The translations under genes and the position numbers were made by a program. This document shows positions 1 through 12,600 of a DNA stretch of 64,000 nucleotides, piece by piece (within the stretch, counting starts at the first letter, position 1; the number at the start of each line of letters is the position of its first letter). This DNA is from Tiliqua scincoides (taxonomy: Eukaryota; Chordata; Lepidosauria; Squamata; Scincidae), in NCBI RefSeq assembly GCF_035046505.1, contig NC_089821.1, forward strand, positions 312,959,368 through 313,023,367, read 5' to 3'. Under the pieces are notes generated by a model that searched no databases, was not told the DNA's origin, and was given only the letters and a program-made list of their open reading frames with translations.

Positions 1-1177
1 ATTCCCACGCGGACAGCAGCACTCCTTTGTCCGCGAGGCTGCCCTGCCATCTAGCTTCCGATGCCAGGCACAGGAACGCAGGACGGGTTCGGCTCCCACC
101 GATCACATTCCCTTCAGATCACGCATCCGCCGGACTATTAACCCAGCAGGCGTCGGACGCGGAATGTTTATGGCCGCGGATAACAGAGGGCCTGCTTTAG
201 ATTAAAAGAGCTATTTGACCATTAGCCTGTTTATATGATCTGCGGCTGCATATTGATTCTGCTTTGGGGAGCGATTCACAAGGCACAGAGCAGATGAGAT
301 AATTGGACCAACCGCTGTTTAAAATGCTGGATGCAATTTTCGGAGTCAAGCAGAGCTCTTTACTTGGGCAGAAAGCTCCGCAGAAACGACGACCCAGAAG
401 GGATGCGTGTGCGGGGTGGCGGCGGCGGGGGGCTCACTAAAGCCCTCCGAGGTCAGCCTCCCCACTGCTCTTATGTCCTAGCCTGTGACCCTCCCTAGCT
501 CCACCACCCTCCTCCTCTTGCTGGCCCTCGGAACTCCCTCTCACAAGGCCTTCCGCCATGCGCCCCTTTCTGGGGGCCTTGGGAACAACCGCTTCGTTCC
601 CGACCAGTTCTACGCCTGAATGACTGAGAGGAACACGTTCTCGCCCCTCGCCTATCCTGGACTCCCTTCCGAACGCATGGCAAGTTGTGTCACTCCTCGG
701 GGCAGAGACCGGGCGGGGACAGACCGGGCCCCGCCTTCCGCATCCCGCGCCGCCTGCGGCAGAGCCTCCCCGGCAGGGCAGGCGCAGGGGTCGCTCGGCA
801 AGCAGCCCTGGGCGGGGAAGTCCCCGGCGCACGTGCGAACAGCTCCCTCGGAGCGGGAGCACCGGGCAAGCCTGGCTGGGAGCGTCCGCAGGCAGGAGGC
901 TCCCGGGCGCCTGCAGCGCGGCTACCCGCCCCGCCCGCGAGCGCCGCTTCTGCCCGCCTCCGCCTGCGAGAGCGGCCGCGCTGACTCCTGCTGGCGGCGG
1001 CGGGAAGGGCAGGCGCTGCGAGCGGCAGTGCGGCGCCGCGGCCGGCAGGAGGCGGTCGGGAGGCGGCCGGCCGAGCGGTGTGCGGGCCGCGGAGCGGGCG
1101 GGGCGGGGCGGGGTGGGGGCTGCCCAGTGCTGCTCTGCTCTGCCCCGCCGGGCCGGGTACGGGGTCCGGCGGCAAAA

Positions 1178-2198
<1,021 letters not shown>

Positions 2199-2272
2199 AC
2201 CGCCGGGAGACGCGTCCCCCACCTGTGCACTGGAGACCCGCCTGACCGCCCCGCGGCCTGTTCTGAACATGA

Positions 2273-2278
2273 AATAAA
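2273..2278 (+). terminator. Polyadenylation signal of left RPS29
   Basis: AATAAA 75 bp downstream of the RPS29 stop codon, followed by a GT-rich stretch (GTCTGTTGGTT), as expected for a cleavage site. It is conserved in the right copy. Confidence 0.85.
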
Positions 2279-2786
2279 GAGGGCGTCTGTTGGTTATCCC
2301 GCTTCCTGGCTCTCTCACTGCTCCTCCCTGCAGTCAGTCCCTGCGCGCAGCTTTGCTCTGGAGGGAACTGGCCGGGGGTCCAAAGACCTGTGGAGGGATG
2401 GGGGGGGTCTTCCTTCCACTCAGTGGTCCCCTGTCCTGTGGCAGCAGCTGGGGCAAAAGGCTGCACTGCTGCACGGCCCCTGGTAGCCTGGGCTGGGTGG
2501 AGAGGGAAGAGTCCCTGGCGCTTGCACTCCAGCGTTGTGGCTGCCACGCTGTGCTTCTGCGTGCACCAGCGCAGTTGGGCTGGCCTGACCCTAGCCAAAT
2601 GCTTGAAAAGGTTTAAAATCTGGATTTAGGTGCCCAATGACTTGATGAGGCAACTGCTCGCTGGGTGCTCTTGGCAGCAGCGATGCTAGCAGAATAGCTT
2701 GAAGGAGGTTTAATGCCCAAATCTGGCTTTAGGTGCCCAGTAACTTAAGGATGGGATTACCTGCTTGGACTGGTTGACTGATCAGC

Positions 2787-3240
2787 ATGTACAGCGTTAT
2801 GCAGGGGTTGGACAGAAGGACGTGCTTGTTCTCCAGAACAAGGAGACTGCCAGTAAATTTAAGTACTGGGAGATTTAGGACAGACAAAAGAGAATATTTC
2901 TTTACTCAGCTTGTAGGCGGTCTGTGGAACTCCTTGCCACAGGATGCGGTGATGGCATCTTGCCTAAATGCCTTTAAGAGGGGGCTGGACAAATTTCTGG
3001 AGGAAAAGTACATCATGGGTTATGCCATCTGGGGTATGTGAAACTTCCTGGTTTCAGAAGTGGGCTACCACCGGATGCCAAATGCAAGGGAATGGCAACA
3101 AGATGAAGGTCTCTTGTAGTCTTATGTGCTCCCTGAGGCATCTGGTGGCCACTGTGAGATTCGGGAAGCTGGACTGGGTGGGCCTAGCCAGATCCAGCGA
3201 GAGCTTCTCCATGTAGCAGATAGTTCTTGGTAGGAGATAA
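2787..3240 (+). mobile_element. Old CR1 LINE 3' fragment (left arm)
   Basis: It reads as the C-terminal end of CR1 ORF2 (LWNSLPQD at about 2920-2945, then a FKRGLD-like segment and FLEEK) and continues through the CR1 3' untranslated region to a diverged end near 3215-3240. It is older than the other CR1 copies here, judging by its many differences from them. A duplicate of part of it recurs at 3820-3957, and the right arm has the matching pieces. Confidence 0.85.
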
Positions 3241-3820
3241 GCTAGTCTGGTGTTTCTCAGACTATGAACTGGGACCCACTAGGTGGGTTGTGAGCCAATT
3301 TCAGGTGCATCCTCATTCATTTTATTTCTAATATATTAAACTTCATTCTCCCATGGTATGTGACTGCATTTGGGGAAATGTTAAACATCTGCTTTTAACA
3401 GTCTACTATGTATATGCTTTTAACAATAATAGTAAATGGAACTTACTCTTGAGTAAGTGGGGGTAGGATTGCAGCCTAGGATTGTTAAAAGAATTTGCCA
3501 CAAGCCAGAACCCTCAGCCAGCACTCTCAATCTGGAGGTGACTGGGCAAGAGAGAGGCCATCCAACTTCGCTGACCCCACCAGCAGTGTTTGGAGGGGTC
3601 AGCATTGTGACAGTGGGGCAGTTTGCCGTCAGCTGGCTTCTTTGTGGGTCCAGAGGGAGGCGGCATGGTAGTGGGTAGATTCTTCTGGCTATTGATTTTA
3701 CCTCATGGTTGGGAGGGCGGTGGCACAATAGTGGGGCCGCTCTCCCACAAAAAGACCGCTCAGCAAGAGGTGGAAGGAGAATGGTGTGGCAGTGGGGCTG
3801 CTAACCCTTTGTGCACATTG
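3241..3820. other. Block B: diverged repeats, no gene
   Basis: Non-coding. 3245-3450 resembles the hAT-like repeat with GTTTCTCAGACT...GGGACCCACTAGGTGGGTTGTGAGCC, also seen at 46863-47149. A short AGTAAGTGGGGGTAGGATTGCAGCC segment at 3452-3478 belongs to the CAATCCTA MITE family. The rest is unrecognised and is duplicated at 20921-21490. Confidence 0.5.
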
Positions 3821-3957
3821 TCTGTGGAACTCCTTTCCACAGGATGCGGTGATGGCATCTTGCCTAAATGCCTTTAAAAGGGGGCTGGACAAATTTCTGG
3901 AGGAAAAGTACATAATGGGTTATATGCCATCTGGGGTATGTGAAACTTCCTAGCAGA
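3820..3957 (+). repeat. Duplicated internal CR1 piece at the B/C junction
   Basis: A 138-bp repeat of the CR1 segment found at about 2920-3052, running from GTCTGTGGAACTCC to GTGAAACTTCC. It joins block B to block C. The join to B has a shared GTCTG: the CR1 piece and the true continuation of B in the right arm both contain it. Confidence 0.8.
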
Positions 3958-5034
3958 ATAGTATTTTGGGTGCCAGGAGTCAGCCCAGGTGGCTTTGTCC
4001 CTCACAGTGACTGTAGGCAACATCTTTTTGGGCGGAAGAGGGAGGAAGAGGCCAAGCCCTGTTTTTTCTGCACGTTATCTGCTGGACTTCCCTTCCACCT
4101 GCTGGGGGTGATTCCTGCACCCTTGCCACCACCAGCCAGAACTCAGCCGGGCACTCTATCTGTGCAGGGCTGAATGTGGGAGCTGCCAGGAATTCCATCT
4201 TTGCCAAAGGTGGTCAGTCTCCTGGTGCTTTGCTTTAAATCAGAGCTGGTCAATCCCTGTCCCAACAGCCAGATCTGGGATTAGATTGAATCAATCTGCA
4301 CCATGAGAGGACATTTCTGTTTTAGCTCCGCACAAAGTCCCTCTTGTTTGGGGGACGGATGCTTTGGGCAGTTGCGTCTGCCTGTATGCCCTATCGTGTG
4401 ACTTTCTGGGCCACCAGGCAGACCACCCAACTGCGCAGAGCTTTCCTCTCCCTCATATGAGGGGGACTACACAGTGCCAAAGTAGAACATAAAGAAGTGG
4501 TCCAAATAGGGACCGCTTTTCCATTGCAGTGGTGACAAATTTGGTCACCGCTGTCTCTAAGGTACAGCCTGTGGGCTGGATCCAGTCCAGTCCTAACACT
4601 ATCTGGTCCCTGGGGACCCTCCAGCCTGACCTTGGTGGGGGCACAAAGACCAGCTTTGCAAGGCTTGCAGACTGGGGCACACTGGAACTCCTGCGAGGCC
4701 AGTTGAGCTCTTCACCAGCACATCTGCAAGCACTGCTACCAGCAACTTAAAAGCTTGCTAGTCACCATAGCCAGGAGTATGAGAAAGTGGAGGAGCAGGT
4801 GGTGAGGTGTCTGGAGCCACAGGGGGAACCAAGAGGGCACATCTCCCTCTTCTGCCTCCTTCCCTGTTGTGAATGAGGTACTGTGGCCACTTACCAGCAA
4901 GTGTAGACAGGCAGAAGAGGGGATGTGGATTCATGCAGGAGGCAGCAGAGATTACTGTTTGGGCAGTGGTGCTTCACCTTTTGCATTGCAGTGTTGTGGG
5001 CAGGGGTTAGGAAGGACAGCTGTGAGCAGTGGCA
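3958..5034. other. Block C: duplicated non-coding sequence
   Basis: No convincing gene or recognisable repeat family. Its reverse complement is at about 21780-22862 in the right arm. Only short, unconserved open frames are present on either strand. Confidence 0.5.
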
Positions 5035-5860
5035 CAGCTTGGAGGGTTCTGCTGAGTGTTGGCTTGCACACCTTGGTCTCAGGGCACTTCTGTGCCATCC
5101 ACCCTGAGCATGCAATGGCCCAGGCCATTGCTGAACCATCCATGCCTGTCACCTTCTCACCCTCCTGTACCCTGCATGGTGCAGCCTAGGAGCCTTGCTA
5201 AGTTTGGATCTGGATCTTGTCCAGTGGTCTGGATCTTGTCCATGCCCCCTTCACCTGCAAGTTCCTGGCCAGGGAGCTCTGCAGCAGGAAGCGGAGCAAG
5301 CACTTGCAGGCTTCGGCTTGGAGGCCTGTGCTAAGCATTGGGTTGCAGGCTTCTCATTGCACTTTGTGCCACCTTTGCTGAGTACCCAATGGCCTGGCTG
5401 ATTCCTGCCAAACCGTCTGTGCCTGTAACCCTCTTGTGTCCTGCACCGCGCTGCTGAGGAGCCTCATGAAGCCAGGTGGCGAAGGGGCTCATATCTCACC
5501 TGTACAGCCCCCTCCCCAGCAGCATCCTGGCCAGGGAGTTTGGCAGTGGTGGAGCTGTGTGTGTGTGTGGGGGGGGGGGGGGGTTAGTGCCATGCAGGAG
5601 TGATGTATACACTGGCAAGCTTCTCGTGTGTGCCTGTGTATTCACATGAACACATGCTTTCTGTTTAAAGAAAAGGGCTGGTACTGTGCGTGAGTTTAAG
5701 CCCAATCCTATCATGTCTACTCAGAAGTAAGTGTCACTGTGTTCAATGGGGCTTACTCCCAGGTAGGTGTGCATAGGAATGCAGCCTTTGTGGCTGAAAA
5801 GCGTAACGGGTAGAAGGGGCAGAATTCAGCTGCCACCACTGCAGCTCAGCACAACTTTTC
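5035..5860. other. Unique intergenic spacer with a G-run and a short MITE
   Basis: Single-copy sequence just inside the left arm. It contains a TG repeat running into a long G run (about 5558-5583) and, at 5698-5787, a short element of the AGCCCAATCCTAT...GGAATGCAGCC type, with the AGTAAGTGTC/GGGGCTTACTCCC inverted core common to the other small MITEs in the window. No gene seen. Confidence 0.5.
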
Positions 5861-6800
5861 TGACTTGGGCGTGCAGAAGCGTCCGAGCTCGGCGTCCGGC
5901 GCGAGGGCGTTGCGCCCGAAGCCCCGTCTGGATCAGGACGGAGGGAGCCCGCCAGGGGCTGGGCGCCGGTGGAAGAGCCGGGCGGGTAGAAAGTCTGGGC
6001 TCAGCAGCTGGAGCCTGGGCAGGGGTGGCGGGACCCGCCCGCTCCCGGAGGCAGCTGCGAGCAGAGCTGTGCTTCCTGCGCCGGGGGCTGGGCCTCCCCG
6101 CTCCCCCTGCTGGGGCTCCGGGGCTGCTCTTGCCGCGCATGGGCGGGGGCGGCGCTGGGCTGGCTTGGCTGGTGTGCGGAGGCCCTTTCGCACCGGAGAG
6201 CCGGGGCTCTGCTCCGGAAGGCTCCGTACGACCCTCGGGGTGGGAGCCGGGCCCGGCGGGGGAGCGGGGCGCGGGCAGCCTCGCCCGGAGGGGCTTCCCC
6301 GCCGCGCCTGCGAGGGCGCTCCTGCCTCCGCCTCCGCGGGAGCCGCACCGAGCCGGCCAGGACCGGAAGGGTTAAGGCCAGCGAGAGCGCGCCGCCGCCG
6401 CCAGGGGGCGCCTCCCGCTCGCGACCGGCCGGCCGGCCCGCAGCAGCGCCGGAGAAAGAGCGAGGCGAGCGGGGCGCTGCCGGGGACGTGCGGCGGGAGC
6501 GCTTGGCCGGACCCTCCGGCGCTTCGGGCTCCCGGGCGGCGGGGACCTGCAGGCGGCAGCTGCTCCGCCTCCCTCCCTCCCGCTGCGCCGCGGAGCACCC
6601 TGGAGAGCTGCGTCCCGCCTGTCGGACCCTGCAGCCCCATCGGGAGGGGGCGCCGAGGGTGGGGTGCGCAGAGCGGGCGCCCGGCCTCCGCGCTGCCTCC
6701 GTCCGTGCCGGGTCCGCATCCAGAGCTTCGCTGGCCGGGGGCCTGGGAGCCTCCGCACCGGCGGCGGGGGAGTGGCCGAGGAGAGGCACCCACTCTAGGG
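5860..6800. promoter_or_regulatory. CpG island, probable promoter and 5' exon of the SCAN-KRAB zinc-finger gene
   Basis: Dense CpG, GC-rich block upstream of the SCAN exon on the same side as its 5' end and oriented to serve it; there is no other gene nearby. The first coding exon begins at an AG acceptor (7380), so at least one upstream non-coding exon must exist and this island is the best candidate. I could not fix its donor. The long open frames on both strands here are compositional. Confidence 0.55.
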
Positions 6801-6933
6801 ATATCTGGTGGGTGGGGGGCAGGTGAGGCTGAGCCTCCCACCAGAGCCCGTCCAAAGGCAGCACACCTCTGAGGGGAGGCAGAGAAAAGTTGGGCAGGAT
6901 CAGTCCCGTTGGACAGGATCAGGTCCTCACAAG

Positions 6934-7283
6934 CAGGGATGTGTGGTGGGTGGGGAGGCAGGGGAGGCAGAGCCTCTCACCGGAGCCCTTCGAAAAGCAG
7001 CAGCACCAGCTCTGAGGTGAGGCACAGAAAACTTGGACAGAACAGGATCCGGCCATTACAAGCAGGAACTTGGGGTAGGTGCTGAGGCACCCATTAGACT
7101 TCTTTAAAAAGTACTGCCAGTGCCATGAAAAGCACCGCTGCTGCCGTGTGAGGCGCTGAGGGACACTCAGTGCACATGGGTTGAGTGTGCTTGAGTGCCT
7201 CACAAGGCGGCAGCGGTGCTTTTCAAAGGGCTGCAGTGGGGAGGCTCTGCCTCACCTGCTTCCTCACCCACCACACATCCCTG
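6934..7283. mobile_element. GGACGTGCGGTGGG-family foldback MITE (5' of ZNF gene)
   Basis: Begins CAGGGATGTGTGGTGGGTG and ends with its inverse, CCACACATCCCTG. In between are mirrored GGCAGAGCCTC/GAGGCTCTGCC segments. A partial relative lies at 6805-6870. Related copies are at 31762-31942, 32675-32757, 33516-33845 and 61922-62025. The terminal CAGGG suggests hAT, but no clear 8-bp duplication was found. Confidence 0.6.
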
Positions 7284-7474
7284 ATCCACATAGCCTGTGT
7301 GTTCAAACAGAAAAAGCACAACACCTGCTCAGCCTTACCTTCTGCTTTCACTTCCTCTGTTTCTGTCCCTTCTCTGCAGGCAGAAGCTCCACACAGCTGC
7401 CGGGATCAACTGCTGCCCCTTCACTCATCCCTAAGCTTTCCGAGTGCCACACAATCCTTGTCAGGAACCCAAGC

Positions 7475-9636
7475 ATGAAGACGGAGGAGCGAGACTCACC
7501 TTGCGGGGCACAGGGGGGAGCGTCGGAAGAGGCTGCAAAGACCAGCCAGGCCCTTCAGGACACTGCAGGCTGTAAAGGCCAGGAGGACTTGGCGGGAGGA
7601 AGCGAACTCCCTGAGGCAGTGCATTTTGGGGGTGCTGCTGAATCCCTCAGGTTGGAAACTCCGCCTCAGGTAAAGGAGGAACCGGAGGAGGGCCTGGCCC
7701 ATCGCTGGGAAGCCCAGTGGCAGCAGTTCCTGAAGGCTGTGGAGTCCCCACACTCGGGACCAGAAGAACCCGCCCCTTGGGAAGATGCAGAGGCTTTTTT
7801 GGCCTCCTTCGAGCAGGTGGCTGCAGCCTGCCGGTGGCCCAAGGAAGAGTGGGTGGCTCGGCTCTTGCCAGCTGTCAGCGGAGGCGCCGAGGTGGCCTTT
7901 AGCATGCTGGAAGTCAGTGACAGAGAGGATTATGGGAAGGTGAAAGCTGCCATCTTGCGCAGAGATGCCCTCAGCAGGGAGAAGAGTCGTCAGCGCTTTC
8001 GGCATTTCTGCTATCTGGAGGCGAAGGGCCCAAGGGCAGTGCACAGCCAACTCCAGAACCTTTGCCATCAGTGGCTGAAGGTGGAGAGGCACAGCAAGGA
8101 GCAGATTTTGGAGCTGCTGATCCTGGAGCAGTTCCTGACCGTCTTACCACCTGACATCCAGAGCTGGGTGAGGGAACGTGGGCCAGAGACCTGCTCTCGG
8201 GCGGTGGCCCTGGCTGAGGATTTCTTGCTGAGGCAGCGGGACACTGAGCAACCTGGGAGCCAGGTGAGATCATGTCAGCCTTCTGGGGGGCACAGAGTCT
8301 GTGGAGGAACAGGGGACAGAGTTGTTATTTCAGGTCTTGGGGAAAAAGAAAAGCAGCTTCCAGCCTAAGCACCTGCACAATTTGTTGGGCAAGAGCATGT
8401 GTGAGGGATGGAGTTCACCCTTGTGCCTGTACTGTAACATCCCATATGAACCTGCCTGTTTATCAAGTTCAGCTGGTGAAGCTTTTCTGTTCATTCCTCC
8501 AGCTTCTGAGATGTGGTTGGTGGGGATTAATATAAAGGTCTTTTCTGTGGCAGCATCAAGGCGCAAAAGTCCTGACCCTGGGAGATTAGTTTGATCCCCT
8601 TGTGACTTCAAGACACTTGCACTCTGGAATCCTTTGCACTCTGACCAAAACAACAGTTAAGACAGTTAACAGTTAACTGTCTAGTAACAGTTTATTATTT
8701 GTTTTATTTTAGCAGTTTATATCCCGCCTTTCCCCTCCCAACTGGGAGACGCCCAAGGCAACTCCCCACAAGCTTGGAAACCCTACAATAATAACACATC
8801 AGGACAAAAAAATTCCCACAAATATAACAAAAAAAGACATGGTTGTCAGCCAAAGTACTTGAACATATATTAAGTCAAGCAACAGTCACCTTCTCGCAAA
8901 GCCTCCAGGGACGAATCCACAACCTCGTGAAATTGCAGAGTGTGCAGGCCTTGGCAATACTGTTCTCGGACTCTTTTCCCACGCAAAACAGGTACCTCCC
9001 GCCTCATGACCCAACAGTCTCTTCAGCATTGGGGCTCTTGAGAACATATGTGAGGTGTTCACCTCCAGGAACTGGCACAGAAGTTCCTGCTTTCCCAGGC
9101 TGAGCTGTAGATAATGCCACAAAATACATGGGCAGCCCAATCCTACCTAAATCGACACGGTGTTGCTGGCATGGCTTCAGCTGTGTCCTGCAAGGGATTT
9201 TCAGCTGCTGGATGTCTCCTTGTCCTCTTGCCCAGGGGTAAGCCCCAGCAGCCACTATGGATCAACTCGGATCTGTGGCAGTGCAACTGTTGGTGCAGAT
9301 TTGCACTGACCTGGGAAGGCAGTTCTGGCCCAGGAATGGAGTCTGGATTCAGTGTTTGCTACTGCCACCAAACCTTCCCCCTTGCTTGCCCCGTCACCAC
9401 CTTGTTCTGCCAAACCCCTCCCCTGTTCTACCCAGCTCACCCCTCTCCAACCTACTCCAGTGGGCCTGCAGCATGTGCTGGCAGGGGCTGATTTGCGGCT
9501 GCTTTAAAGCAGCGTCTGCCAGCTCCACACTAGTTAAACCGGGAGGGGGGGGGTAGGATTGGGCCATAAGGCTGATTGTTAGTAAATGAGACTTGGAAGG
9601 AAAGATGAAAACCCCTTCTTTGCTTGCATATTGATG

Positions 9637-9673
<37 letters not shown>

Positions 9674-12600
9674 GCTCAAACATGACAATTTTAGTTAATG
9701 GCTGCCAGAGAAACTGCACACGGCATAAATGGAGTCAAGATGACCCTCACTTTGTTCTTGTCCCATTTGCTGCTTGATTTGCCACCTGCTTGGGAGCCTG
9801 CAGCTTCACACAGAGGCCACCTTGTCTGGGGATCCCCCCCCCCCACCTCGTGAAGAGCCTGTTGTTCAAGCAAACTTGGGTCTGTCTGCGCCCAGAATCT
9901 TCCTGGCTGGCTTTCTCTGTTGGATTGTTTTTACAGTCTGTTTCTTTTTCTATCTAAATTGCTTGCTGGCTTTTACTGTTGATGTGAGCTGCTTTGAACA
10001 TTATTTTGAAATTGGAAAGAAATTTCTTAATTTAATGAAAGAAGGCTGCGTTAGCTCTCAAGACCTCTCAAGGAATAAGAAGTTCTCTTTAGCCTTTATG
10101 TTTCTGGACAAACTCTGTGCCATATTACTTCCAGTGCTGGGGCTTTCTCTTGATTCTCTCTCTCAAGAGTCCCAGGTTCTCGTACAAGACAAGTCCTCTT
10201 CAGGGGCAGTGCGAACTGGGGCCATATGCAGCATTGGCCGCTTGCTTGGCAGGCAGTGGGCACCCCCAGCGGAGCAGGTCTTCACTCCCCAGCAGGCAGG
10301 CAGGCTTAGCAGCTTTAGCCACTGAAGTTGGGGGCCATGAGACTGAAAACACCCCCTCCCAGTCTCATTTCAGGCACAGCCCCAGCTGCAGCCTGGCTTG
10401 GCCTCAGTAGTTACTCTCAAGGTCACTGTTTGGATTGCCCTGCGGGAACCAAAGGGTGGAGCTCCCTCTTTCCCCCCTCTTTTTATAGATCTACAAGAGT
10501 GGGTTGTTGGAGGAACTCCATCCTTTTCAAGCCCTCGCCAGGCGTTTACGCCCATGAGGGGCTCCTTGAGATGGCACTACTTAACCCCAACCCCTGCTGA
10601 TGACACAACTGCTGTCCCTGCAGTTTAGTATTTGTCTGGTGAGAAGTGATGGAACACCAGAGTTTCTCCCCACGAGTGGAACTCTGGAAAGGGGGGATGT
10701 TACTCAGTGGCAGAGCCACTCTGCTAGAGAGTCCCCGGCTCATCCCTGGCAACACTGAGCTGGGTGGACCAGTGGTCTGGTTCAGGAGAAATCCGCCTCC
10801 TGCATTGGTATCAGCATCCAAAGGGAAAGGCCAACAATGCTTATGTACTTCTGCAGAGATTCAGGCCTGATTTGTTCCTTGTATGTGGTGATGGGCCTGC
10901 CCCTGGGGGGTCAGAACCGGGCTCTCACATCTCCTTCCAGAGCCTTTTCTATCTTGCATATACTTCTAGGTGGCCTTTGAGGAGACAGCTGTGAACTTCT
11001 CCGAGGCAGAATGTGCAACACCTGACCCCAAACAGAGGCAGCTGTACATGCAGACCAAGGAGGAGGAGGACAACGACAGGGAGCCTCCCCTGCTGGGTAA
11101 GGAGCGCTGCCCTTTTGCACACGAGTTCTTGCTGGACAGACCTCGATGTGGTGCCTTCTCTCCCTTCAGGAACTGCTGTGTCCGTGGAATTTCTAGACCA
11201 GGGTGTCAAACATAAGGTTCATGGGCCGAATGCAGCCTCTGAAAGCAATTTATCCGACCCCCGTTATAACTGGGCTCTTCCACCCTGATAATTGGGCTGT
11301 CTCACATCAACATGAACAAGATTTGCACATTCTCTGTCATTTGCAGCTAGTGAGTTTCTATGTGAGAACAAAGTGTTTATTCCCTGGTGGAGGCGGGGGC
11401 ATTCCTCACCACTGGGATTGTCCCTCACTGCTGCTGGAGGCAGGGCCAGTGAAAAGGCGGACAGAGCTCCACAAGCACAGGGATTCGGTCCCCAACCGTC
11501 CCTGCCTCACTGGAGTTCAGTCATCTCCTTTGGAGCTCCTCCTCAGTGCTTTCAAAGCGAAGGGAAAACGGTTCTCTTCAGCCTGTCTCAACACCCCTCC
11601 TCAGTGAAGTCGGCTCAGTTGAGTTTCTGAGAGAAAGGAGCATCTTTGCCTGACAGATGCAGTGGAGATCCCGGCTCTCTCCACTGCAGAAACATTAACT
11701 GCCGCTTTTTTCATTAACTTGCACTGGCTTCTCCCGCTGTGAAGGAACTTGGGGTTAGCCCAAGCGGGCACCACTGTGAGGGTGCCCACTTGGGCTGGCA
11801 CCCCCTGGTCTGCGCCTCTCTGAGGTGGCGGCAGGTTTGGAGATCAGCGGCAGACCCCTGGATCGACCCGGCGCTATCGCAGTGTTCGGGTGCAGTCAGG
11901 CAGGACTCTCCATGAGCGCCCAGAGCCTGCCCAACACTCACAAACATCAGGTCTGCTTTTACCTCAGCGGGCGCCATTTTTTACCCCAGCAGTTGGGGCT
12001 CCCAGTGCCTGGTCCATGCCTCTCTGAGATGGTGGCAGGTTTGAGGAACAGAGGCGCACCCGTCAATCAAGGCAGTGTCAGGGGCAGTCAGGCAGGACTC
12101 TCCATCAGCGTGCCCGGAACCTGCCCAATGCTTATAAGCATCAGTTCTGTTTTTTACCTCAGCGAGTGCTATTTTTTGTCTCAGTGGGTAGCATTTTCCT
12201 CACATGCAGTGAGCAGACCAGTAAGGGGTTTGTTTTCCTACTCTTTTTGCACAGCCTCTGTTTTTCCCTCGTAAACAGTCCAGTGGACAGCCAGAGGGTT
12301 ATTCTTGGGCTGTTCAGCGTGGTAATATTTAAAAAAAAAACAAAAAAAACCTACATGTCTTCTGAGGCCAGCTCAGAGTCATAAGAACATAAGAACAGCC
12401 CCACTGGATCAGGCCATAGGCCCATCTAGTCCAGCTTCCTGTATCTCACAGCGGCCCACAAAATGCCCCAGGGAGCACACCAGATAACAAGAGACCTCAT
12501 CCTGGTGCCCTCCCTTGCATCTGGCATTCTGACATAACCCATTTCTAAAATCAGGAGGTTGCGCATACACATCATGGCTTGTACCCCGTAATGGATTTTT

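Larger units (their letters stand above)
8264..10969. other. ZNF intron 1: repeats, no gene
   Basis: Holds an L2-like LINE/SINE 3' end in reverse at about 8690-8765 (TTATATCCCGCCTTTCC...), a Harbinger-like MITE at about 9131-9566, a (TG)n microsatellite at 9639-9671, a C run at 9835-9844, and a tRNA-related SINE at about 10690-10800. The remainder is unrecognised. Confidence 0.5.

Noticed and set aside
5865-6872. 335-codon and overlapping antisense frames in the CpG island
   Set aside because: Low-complexity translation of CpG-rich DNA; better explained as promoter and non-coding exon of the ZNF gene.
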